Assembly: GCA_934454035.1 (NCBI GenBank)
Contig: CAKSFY010000139.1
Location: 1-5,160 of the forward strand
DNA: 5,160 nucleotides
Direction of reading: 5' to 3'
Source: an uncultured Clostridia bacterium
GTDB lineage: Bacteria; Bacillota; Clostridia; UBA1381
This document shows positions 1 to 5,160 of the stretch, in pieces. A program made the translations under genes and the position numbers. How positions within the stretch are numbered: the first letter of the stretch is position 1; the number at the start of each line of letters is the position of its first letter. Below the pieces are notes generated by a model. It made no database searches. It saw only the letters and a program-made list of their open reading frames with translations, and was not told the DNA's origin.

Positions 1-321
1 TTTGTATGCTCCGATACTCACTAAAGCAGTGACCGGATTGGTTGAAATGCGAATGTATTCCGTCTCGCTCGCATTCGTTCCGAACACTCCGATTGCGATA
101 TTGCCGCTCTCCTCCAAAACCTCTTTCGGCATTAAGCAGCTTCCGCCTTTTATCTCAATTGTGTATGTCCTGTCCTTTCTGGAAAAGACCGCAAATTTTG
201 CAAGCTCCGCCCATTCGTCCGAAAATGTGAATTTACACTTGTAATAGTTCACATTCCCCGATATCGGCTTTGCTATGTCCGATGTGAGTTTGTCCGACTC
301 TATTGTGAAATTTATATCCAT
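1..321 (-). CDS. Phage baseplate/receptor-binding-type protein, N-terminal 107 residues (truncated by window edge)
   Basis: Reading starts at an ATG at 321, two bases after the stop of the tail hub gene. An AGGAGG at 334-329, formed by the last codons of the upstream gene, lies 7 bases before it and fixes the start. The frame is open to the left edge, so only 107 codons are visible and the C-terminus is missing. The product begins MDINFTIESDKL and contains FSDEWAEL (33-40), FAVFSRKD (43-50), MPKEVLEESG (64-73), IGVFG (77-81) and STNPVTALVSIGAY (93-106). This looks like the small beta-sandwich found at the N-terminus of BppU-like (upper baseplate) proteins in Firmicutes phages, which anchors a longer C-terminal region that may contact the host. 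Its position directly after the tail hub gene fits. The family match is from pattern memory; the receptor-binding role is inference. This stretch is clearly more GC-rich than the preceding gene. Confidence 0.85.
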   Translation of the reverse strand, partial: MDINFTIESDKLTSDIAKPISGNVNYYKCKFTFSDEWAELAKFAVFSRKDRTYTIEIKGGSCLMPKEVLEESGNIAIGVFGTNASETEYIRISTNPVTALVSIGAYK

Positions 322-323
322 TG

Positions 324-2057
324 TTACGCCTCCTCTGTCCCCTCAAATTCATTTTCAATTATTCTTAAAGTTATGTTTTCCTTGAAGCTTCCATCAAATT
401 TTAATTCCGAAGATAATACCAACCCTTTTTTAAAGCTTGTACTATCAGTATCATCTGTCAGCGATACCATAACATAATCCCCTACATCACGTGCAGGATC
501 ACCTCTTACATACATATCATACATTCGTCTGTTTGAAAAGTATGACACTATCTTTTCAGGAGATGCCGGAGCGGCAACATCATTTTCAATATCACATATT
601 TCACCTGTATCATTTACAGGATATATTGATGGGATGGAACCGGTTGATATATCTAAAACTTGTAAACTCATTTTCCTTGATGATGCTGTTGTGACTGTTA
701 TGATATACGAACCAGCTTTTTTATCTTTTGTAATAGTCTGTATATTGTAAAGTTCGTGTTGTGCTTTATAAATCCGCTCCTTAGAAAAATCAAGTCCCGA
801 TATTGTATATGATGAAATTTTACTGCTACTGCTGGAGCTTTTCTTTGTAAGCGTTCTACCTTGCGTGCATTTGCTGAGATCAAATGCCTTTATCTGAAGA
901 TTCCTTATTTTTTTAGATATGCTCAGTATAGGCTTTTCCAAGCTGTTAAGCAATAAAAGGCTGCCCGTTGCTGATGATGAAATTACATCTGATATTTGTA
1001 CAGTATCCTCTCTGTCAATTATGCATTTTTGAGCAGAAGCATTAATCATTTTTTGAATAATATCTATTCTTTTGCCGCTAACTGTATTAACATATGAATT
1101 TTTGCTTTTAAAATTATCATTTGCCGAAATTTCTATATTCCATGCAGATTCTATATCTGACAATATGCTGCCGAAATTAATGCTTGGTATATCCCCGTCC
1201 AAATCATAATAATACACCGTATCCTTTGTCGCTTCCGGGTCTGAATAAACATTACTATTTTCAATCAGCTCATATTCTTTATCATCATCAACCAATGTCA
1301 GCGAGCAATCCCCTGTTACCGAGAAAATGCCGTCACTGTTTTGAATATCCTTTGTATAAAAAATACCGCCTTGTATTATTTCTGTAGAACTGTCAAACAC
1401 ATATCCGTATTTAACATTTATTTTTATGCGTTCATTTGTATAATCTTCATAATATCCGGTATACATATCATCATAATTAAAAATATCAATCTGAATACTG
1501 TTTTGAGGAAGCTCCAAGCCCATTGGATCATATGAACGTTTGTGTGTACATTCTTTTATTCTCGTTGACGGAATAGTTATATTTTTCCCGAACGATAATG
1601 ATTTAATTTTAACATATTCGCTATCATCAAACCATTTTGTTATACACAATTTATAGCTTGTGCAGACTTCCGGAATCGGAAAGGATATAATTGTGCGATT
1701 ATCTGAATATTCCTCGGTCATTTGTGTAGCTGCGACAGTTGCCTGATTTGAATAATTTACATTGCTTTTGGTTGAAGCGGTTTCCAGTTCGATATAAATT
1801 GTTCTGTATGCGGTCTCCTCTTGATTCGGAAAATCAAAAACCATTGCCGGGATTACTCCGGCACTCTTGAGATTTCCCATTGTGTTGTTTGAAATATAAA
1901 CATAATCATCGTTTGATGTGCCCCCGATTCGAGAACTGACAGTATATCCGCTTGTGTATCTTGTGTTATCATCGCCGAGTTCAACATCTACAAAACCGCG
2001 CTTTCTTATAACAGCCTTTTGATTATCTTCCCATGCTTGACTCACTTGTACCGCCAT
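324..2057 (-). CDS. Phage tail hub / tail-tip protein (gp27/Gp37-like), 577 aa
   Basis: An upstream ATG in frame at 2087 would add ten residues, but the ATG at 2057 (MAVQVSQAW) has GGAGGTG 5 bases before it and follows the DUF6711-like gene's stop by two bases, so 2057 is chosen. Residues about 20-165 look like a beta-rich, possibly carbohydrate-binding-like region (VDVELGD at 24-30; VKIKSLSFG at 149-157). Residues about 180-260 have the tail hub pattern: LPQNSIQIDIFNYDD, then KINVKYGYVFDSSTEIIQGG, then GIFYTKD and a beta-strand region. Residues 328-357 (SGKRIDIIQKM through IIDREDTVQISDV) resemble the segment in hub proteins that computes as 'auxiliary helix plus RxG strand'. The C-terminus (VRGDPARDVGDYVMVSL, then ELKFDGSFKENITLRI) matches the closing strands of Gp37-like hubs. 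A run of six serines (407-412) looks like a linker. It would sit at the tail tip below the tape measure. Function is inferred from motifs and position; a combined hub/distal-tail role is possible. Confidence 0.8.
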   Translation of the reverse strand: MAVQVSQAWEDNQKAVIRKRGFVDVELGDDNTRYTSGYTVSSRIGGTSNDDYVYISNNTMGNLKSAGVIPAMVFDFPNQEETAYRTIYIELETASTKSNVNYSNQATVAATQMTEEYSDNRTIISFPIPEVCTSYKLCITKWFDDSEYVKIKSLSFGKNITIPSTRIKECTHKRSYDPMGLELPQNSIQIDIFNYDDMYTGYYEDYTNERIKINVKYGYVFDSSTEIIQGGIFYTKDIQNSDGIFSVTGDCSLTLVDDDKEYELIENSNVYSDPEATKDTVYYYDLDGDIPSINFGSILSDIESAWNIEISANDNFKSKNSYVNTVSGKRIDIIQKMINASAQKCIIDREDTVQISDVISSSATGSLLLLNSLEKPILSISKKIRNLQIKAFDLSKCTQGRTLTKKSSSSSSKISSYTISGLDFSKERIYKAQHELYNIQTITKDKKAGSYIITVTTASSRKMSLQVLDISTGSIPSIYPVNDTGEICDIENDVAAPASPEKIVSYFSNRRMYDMYVRGDPARDVGDYVMVSLTDDTDSTSFKKGLVLSSELKFDGSFKENITLRIIENEFEGTEEA

Positions 2058-2059
2058 TA

Positions 2060-2434
2060 TTACACCTCCACCAAACTCAGCGAACAATCCGACCAGCCTT
2101 TCGGGCTTCCATCGGGGTTGAGATTAACTAACCCCGATTTTCTGTCCGACACGTACATTGAACGTGTTTCATATGCATTCGCGCACTGGTCGAAATATCT
2201 TACAGAATTTATAAAGCTGCCACCGTATTTAGGGTTAAAGAGCTTCAATATTGTACTCCATTCTGCGCAAGTGCAATAATTCCATGTCATTTCAACTTTC
2301 GCCACATCTGTCCGTATAATATCAAAAACGCCCTTTCCCTGAACGTTTCGTCCGTCATCAACTATATCTGCCGTCAATGCGTCATAGCTGCTCGGGGTTT
2401 TTAGTGCTATTCCTTTTATCGTAACCAATGCCAT
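2060..2434 (-). CDS. DUF6711-like phage tail protein, 124 aa
   Basis: The ATG at 2434 follows the tape measure stop by two bases and is preceded by GGAGGA (2448-2443) with 8 bases of spacing; this site is encoded by the tape measure's terminal Gly-Gly-Arg codons. The product begins MALVTIKGIAL. It contains DDGRNVQGKGVFDIIRTDVAKVEMTW (26-51), CAEWSTILKLF (56-66), and near the C-terminus RSMYVSDRKSG followed by GWSDCSLSLVEV. This layout (Gly-Arg-Asn-x-x-Gly near the first third, a WSTIL helix, a YVSDR strand, a Trp-containing last strand) is the pattern I associate with the short phage family DUF6711, which normally lies between the tape measure gene and the tail hub gene. Its full length is as expected. 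By position it may be a small distal-tail or baseplate component, but no biochemical function is established from sequence. No signal peptide or membrane segment is seen. Confidence 0.85.
   Translation of the reverse strand: MALVTIKGIALKTPSSYDALTADIVDDGRNVQGKGVFDIIRTDVAKVEMTWNYCTCAEWSTILKLFNPKYGGSFINSVRYFDQCANAYETRSMYVSDRKSGLVNLNPDGSPKGWSDCSLSLVEV
2063..2069 (-). promoter_or_regulatory. Ribosome binding site for the tail hub gene
   Basis: GGAGGTG on the minus strand, 5 bases before the ATG at 2057. It overlaps the last two sense codons of the DUF6711-like gene (GAG GTG before TAA). It decides the hub start in favour of 2057 over the in-frame ATG at 2087, which lies inside the upstream gene and has no comparable site. 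The arrangement suggests translational coupling. Confidence 0.85.
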
Positions 2435-2436
2435 CT

Positions 2437-4983
2437 TTATCTTCCTCCATATGCAAAATTATTGCTTATTGTCGTGCCCTTTTTCTTTCTTGCGTTGTCA
2501 ATGATATAAACAAGATCATCACCCTTAATTTTGAATGTTCCGCTTATGTCTTTATTTCCGCCGGTACCCATAACACTTGATACTGCCTTTGCAACTCCTG
2601 CCGATACAGCCGATACGATTTGTCCGTTGTTTGCGACTGCCGTTTTCCCGTTTATTGAGCCTACCATTTCAGGGCCTGCTTCACGTGCGACAAATAATTC
2701 GCCTGCTTTAGGGAATCCCCCGGATGCATATCCGCCAAGATTTACGGTTGAGAGATTAAAGCCAACATGTCCGCCACCCAAAAACTCAGGTAAATCAAAA
2801 CTTACTTTATTGAGTAGCTCAATCACCGAATTTATCATATTTTCAATGGTGCCGATTACTGCATTGGCTGTTGCTTTGAATCCGTTTTTAATACCATCAG
2901 TGACACCGGAAATTATTTCGCCCCATTTGTCTGAACTAAACCACGGTTTCACCTTGTTTTCAAACCATCCGGCAATACCATCTTCGCCGCTCCACCATTC
3001 GCTGACAGCGCTCCAGCCATCACTCCATGCATTTTTTACGCTATCCCACAACTCTGACCATTTTTCGGAAGTAAACCATGGTGATACATTATTGCCCCAC
3101 CATTGCCCGATTGCACTTTCACTCCACCATTGTTTTATGCCGTCCCAGCCATTTGTCCATGCTGTTTTTGTGTCACTCCAAAGGGCGGACCACTTTTCAG
3201 ATGTAAACCATGGAGCCACATTGTCACTCCACCACTGTCCGATTGCGCTATTATTCCACCATTCGCCAATAGCTGCCCAGCCGTTCGCCCATGCCGCTTT
3301 TGTATCATTCCATAAATTCCCCCACTTTTCAGCGGTGAACCATGGCGCGATGTTGTTGCTGAAAAATCCCGCAATTGATGTTCCTATGTTGGCAAACGTT
3401 GATTTTACTTTTTCAACTATACCGGGACCAAATATAAGCGTAAAGAGTGATTCAAATTTTTGCCCCCAACCTTGAAGCATTAACCCAGCACCCTCCAGCA
3501 CTCCGTTTAAATCTCCGCTAAAAATAGATGATATAATTTTAACGCCCCCCGATATTTCATTAACAAATCCGGTGGTCCATACAGCTCCGGCGGCGACAAC
3601 GTTTGTTGCAAAACTTTTCGCAAAATTCTGAAAATTTTCATTTTCAAGCAGCCCTTTAATATTTTCTTTAAGCTTGCTTGTAGCAGTAGAAACGCCGTTT
3701 ATCTTCTCTTTCACTTCCGGCTGATTAATAATACCGTTTACGCTATCTTTTATTTTTTCTGCAACCTTCCGAACCTTTTCGCCTTTTTCTTCTGTTTCGC
3801 TTGTATCGATATCCATACTGAAATCCGGCTTAATTCCATTCGTATCATTGCCATTTTGTTTGAATATAACATTCAGTTCATCAAATCCCATAACTGCGTT
3901 TGTGGCTTCTTTTGCTTCTTTTTTTAAACCATCAACCTGATTATTAAGTTTTTCGGCGGCAGCTTGTGATTGCTTATATGTTTTGCCGAACAAAGCCGAT
4001 ATAAAGGCTGCTGCCTGTGCGGTAGCTCTTGCAAGCCAATTAATCATATTTTGCAATGCCGGAGTTACTGCCGAGAAAATAGGCTGAAAAGCAGTAAGTA
4101 AATTACCTTTGACCTTTGCAAGCGAATCCGTCAGCTGACTGTTTGTTTTTATGACATTTGAAAGATATTCCCTCATTTTTGTAAAGCCTTGACTGACTGC
4201 ATTAAAAATCAATGCCCCAGCAATAACACTTTTTAAACGTTTCGCAAGCCTTGAAGCCTTTTTTAAGATTCCGTTACCTGCCTTTTTTGCCGCTTCTCCA
4301 AATCTCGAAAAAGAATCTCCACCGCTCGTTCCAGCTTCATTCAACTTGTATTTTGTGGATTCGGCTTCATTCTTTAACCTCTGCATTTTATCTGTAGCCA
4401 AATCAATCTTTTTTGCCAATTCCTGAGCTTCTTCGCTTTGATTTGGATTCAGTCTTGCTTCTGACAAAGATTTTTTAAGTTGTTCCGCTTTTGCGCGTAA
4501 TTCTTCAATTATGCTTTCACTTTGTGACAATTCATTCTGCAGACTGCTCATTTTTCCTTTTGTCTCAGGGGTATAATTGCCGCCTGCCTGCTTTTCCAAT
4601 GCGGCGTCTGCCTTTAGCGCGTCCATTGATTGCCCGAGTGAAATATTTTTTTCGACAGCCTTGTCTAGTTCTTTTGAAACTCTTTCAAGCTCCTTTTTCA
4701 TTGCAATAACTTTTTTCGGCTCTGTTTCACCAGATGTAAGCTTTTCATATTTCTGTCGAAGCTTATCAATTTCAATTTGCTGTTTTTTGATACTTTCTAA
4801 CTGGCGCGCATATTTTTGATTAAGTGTGTCCATACCTTTACCCGAAAAGCTTGATTTCAGCTTGTTTCTTGTCACATCAAGCATTTTATTCATTCCGCTT
4901 AATTGTTGTTTTGCTCTTTTTACATTTTCCCGAAGCCCTTTTGTTTCGGCTGATATAATTACTTTCAGTGTTTCAAGTGTCAT
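2437..4983 (-). CDS. Phage tail length tape measure protein, 848 aa
   Basis: The longest frame opens at 5016, but the ATG at 4983 (MTLETLKVII) follows a perfect AAAGGAGGT by 7 bases and is preferred. Tape measure proteins run inside the siphovirus tail tube and set its length. Residues about 1-215 are charged, Lys/Glu/Gln-rich heptad-like coiled coil. Residues about 235-335 are a helical, hydrophobic stretch (VIAGALIF at 253-260; AFQPIFSAVTPALQNMINWL at 298-317; AAAFISALFG at 324-333) likely to interact with membrane or channel. MGFDELN (365-371) is a motif common in Firmicutes tape measures. A second hydrophobic region lies at about 460-540. Residues 544-709 are Trp-rich tandem repeats. The C-terminus has GGYASGGFPKAGELFVAREA (749-767 region), PEMVG and AVANNGQIVSAVSAGVAKAV, the usual closing segment of these proteins. 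The start overlaps the end of the chaperone frame by 11 bases. No lysozyme or peptidase motif was seen. Confidence 0.96.
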   Translation of the reverse strand: MTLETLKVIISAETKGLRENVKRAKQQLSGMNKMLDVTRNKLKSSFSGKGMDTLNQKYARQLESIKKQQIEIDKLRQKYEKLTSGETEPKKVIAMKKELERVSKELDKAVEKNISLGQSMDALKADAALEKQAGGNYTPETKGKMSSLQNELSQSESIIEELRAKAEQLKKSLSEARLNPNQSEEAQELAKKIDLATDKMQRLKNEAESTKYKLNEAGTSGGDSFSRFGEAAKKAGNGILKKASRLAKRLKSVIAGALIFNAVSQGFTKMREYLSNVIKTNSQLTDSLAKVKGNLLTAFQPIFSAVTPALQNMINWLARATAQAAAFISALFGKTYKQSQAAAEKLNNQVDGLKKEAKEATNAVMGFDELNVIFKQNGNDTNGIKPDFSMDIDTSETEEKGEKVRKVAEKIKDSVNGIINQPEVKEKINGVSTATSKLKENIKGLLENENFQNFAKSFATNVVAAGAVWTTGFVNEISGGVKIISSIFSGDLNGVLEGAGLMLQGWGQKFESLFTLIFGPGIVEKVKSTFANIGTSIAGFFSNNIAPWFTAEKWGNLWNDTKAAWANGWAAIGEWWNNSAIGQWWSDNVAPWFTSEKWSALWSDTKTAWTNGWDGIKQWWSESAIGQWWGNNVSPWFTSEKWSELWDSVKNAWSDGWSAVSEWWSGEDGIAGWFENKVKPWFSSDKWGEIISGVTDGIKNGFKATANAVIGTIENMINSVIELLNKVSFDLPEFLGGGHVGFNLSTVNLGGYASGGFPKAGELFVAREAGPEMVGSINGKTAVANNGQIVSAVSAGVAKAVSSVMGTGGNKDISGTFKIKGDDLVYIIDNARKKKGTTISNNFAYGGR
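2857..3354 (-). repeat. Tryptophan-rich tandem repeats in the tape measure gene (3 full units + 1 degenerate)
   Basis: Three consecutive units of 44, 44 and 45 residues occupy residues 544-587 (3354-3223), 588-631 (3222-3091) and 632-676 (3090-2956). A degenerate fourth starts at 677 (2955) and fades by about residue 709. Each begins with a variant of N(V/I)xPWF(T/S)(S/A)(E/D)KW, then LW, AW, GW, WW, and usually GQWW. Units 1 and 2 are identical at 29 of 44 residues by my count. The DNA copies have diverged at many silent positions, so the duplication is not recent. Within a unit, W-x3-W pairs recur at 11-residue spacing (positions 11/15, 22/26, then W33), so the 44-residue unit can be read as four 11-residue steps. 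Confidence 0.92.
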
Positions 4984-5088
4984 TGTTCGCACCTCCTTTA
5001 TTATGCATTGCAGCATAATTTAATAATCGCTGCTTTACTTGATTTATTTCCGCCTGTCTGCTTTCCTTTTTAAATAATGCAGGATTGG
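4973..5088 (-). pseudogene. 3' end of an interrupted tail-assembly chaperone-like gene
   Basis: A minus-strand frame is open from the TAG at 5098-5096 down to a TGA at 4975-4973, giving about 37 meaningful residues from NPALFKKESR at 5086, through QAEINQVKQRLLNYAAMHNK to GGANNDT. No start codon lies near its beginning, and upstream of it all is AT-rich sequence with stops in frame. The stop overlaps the tape measure start by 11 bases, and the tape measure's ribosome binding site lies inside it, exactly as expected for the gene that precedes a tape measure in a tail operon. That gene normally encodes a tail-assembly chaperone (often made as a frameshifted pair), and the charged helical C-terminus ending in a RLxNYAxxHN pattern fits. 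I infer that the 5' part has been cut off by an insertion near 5089. The alternative is a natural short gene using an unseen start; I see no support for that. Confidence 0.6.
4991..4999 (-). promoter_or_regulatory. Ribosome binding site for the tape measure gene
   Basis: AAAGGAGGT on the minus strand, complementary to the 3' end of 16S rRNA over its whole length, with 7 bases to the ATG at 4983. It decides the tape measure start in favour of 4983 over the in-frame ATG at 5016, which lies upstream of the site. It is embedded in the coding sequence of the chaperone-like fragment. Confidence 0.92.
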
Positions 5089-5104
5089 TGCTATACTAAA
5101 AAAG

Positions 5105-5134
5105 TAGACACAATCATGCAAAATATGATATAAT
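5105..5134 (+). promoter_or_regulatory. Sigma-A-type promoter facing out of the window
   Basis: TAGACA (5105-5110, one mismatch to TTGACA) and a perfect TATAAT (5129-5134) are separated by 18 bases. A TGA just before the -10 (TG at 5126-5127) makes an extended -10. Transcription would start near 5141, only about 11 bases before the AGGAGG, giving a short leader. It points away from the tail operon, unlike every confident gene here. A short dyad (ATCAT 5113-5117 / ATGAT 5125-5129) overlaps the spacer but is too weak to call an operator. Confidence 0.7.
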
Positions 5135-5151
5135 AAAATAAACACAAAAAC

Positions 5152-5157
5152 AGGAGG
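5152..5157 (+). promoter_or_regulatory. Ribosome binding site of a plus-strand gene starting beyond the window
   Basis: AGGAGG followed by AAA at the window's end, directly downstream of the plus-strand promoter. A start codon would be expected within about 5-10 bases past 5157, outside the window. Its product cannot be seen; a transposase is one possibility given the broken gene alongside. Confidence 0.65.
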
Positions 5158-5160
5158 AAA

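Larger units (their letters stand above)
5089..5160 (+). mobile_element. Possible left end of an inserted element (IS-like) or other inserted gene
   Basis: From about 5089 the sequence stops looking like phage coding DNA and becomes very AT-rich. It starts TGCTATACTA, a 5'-TG end as in many IS elements of the IS3 type, and leads into a plus-strand promoter and ribosome binding site about 60 bases further in. That is the usual distance between the end of an IS and its transposase start. It begins where the chaperone-like frame is broken. Neither the right end, the transposase nor a target duplication is inside the window, so the element type is a guess and the exact edge could lie anywhere from about 5085 to 5105. 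A cargo gene ('moron') with its own promoter is the main alternative. Confidence 0.4.

Noticed and set aside
2..244. 80-codon plus-strand open frame at the left edge
   Set aside because: It is antisense to the truncated baseplate-type gene, which has a strong start, ribosome binding site and recognisable pattern; the plus-strand frame has none.
3135..3374. 79-codon minus-strand open frame inside the tape measure gene
   Set aside because: It is an alternative frame through the Trp repeats with repeat-derived sequence and no ribosome binding site.
2531..3475. 314-codon open frame on the plus strand
   Set aside because: It is antisense to the tape measure gene and stays open because of the Trp-rich repeats (TGG reads as CCA-containing codons on the other strand). 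The product is Pro/His-rich and repeats with the same period, and no ribosome binding site precedes it.
5097..5103. T TTT TTA on the minus strand, a possible slippery site for a chaperone -1 frameshift
   Set aside because: No open frame of any length leads into it: the frame entering it has stops within a few codons upstream and the surrounding DNA is promoter-like on the other strand. A chance A-tract is more likely.
5113..5129. ATCAT / ATGAT dyad within the plus-strand promoter spacer
   Set aside because: Only five paired bases around a 7-base AT-rich loop; this is expected by chance and is not evidence of an operator or terminator.

Overview
The window is the tail module of a siphovirus-type prophage or phage. 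It most likely comes from a low-GC Gram-positive host of the Clostridia, possibly a gut lineage. The evidence is the gene content and order, the strong AGGAGG-type ribosome binding sites, the AT-rich codon use, and a tape measure protein whose C-terminus follows the pattern usual in Firmicutes prophages. The host assignment is inference; there is no rRNA or housekeeping gene to confirm it.

All confident genes lie on the minus strand and are transcribed from high to low coordinates. In transcription order they are: a broken 3' end of a probable tail-assembly chaperone gene (about 5088 to 4973); the tape measure gene (4983-2437, 848 aa); a 124-aa DUF6711-like phage protein (2434-2060); a 577-aa tail hub or tail-tip protein (2057-324); and the first 107 codons of a baseplate or receptor-binding-type protein that runs off the left edge (321-1). 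Genes are separated by 2 bases, or overlap by 11 at the chaperone/tape measure junction. At the three junctions inside the operon the ribosome binding site sits in the last codons of the upstream gene, so this is one polycistronic, probably translationally coupled unit. The products would build the tail: the tape measure sets its length inside the tube, the chaperone assists tube assembly on it, and the DUF6711-like protein, hub and baseplate protein form the distal tip that meets the host cell.

The right edge (about 5089-5160) does not fit the operon. It is very AT-rich and carries a good promoter and a strong Shine-Dalgarno site on the plus strand, facing away from the tail genes. The chaperone reading frame is cut at a stop codon exactly there. 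The simplest reading is that a mobile element, perhaps an IS, or another oppositely oriented gene was inserted into the chaperone gene. Its first gene would start just past the window. No tRNA, rRNA, CRISPR array, riboswitch or convincing terminator was seen. No novel defence or regulatory system is visible; the points most worth a second look are this junction and the tryptophan-rich repeats in the tape measure protein.
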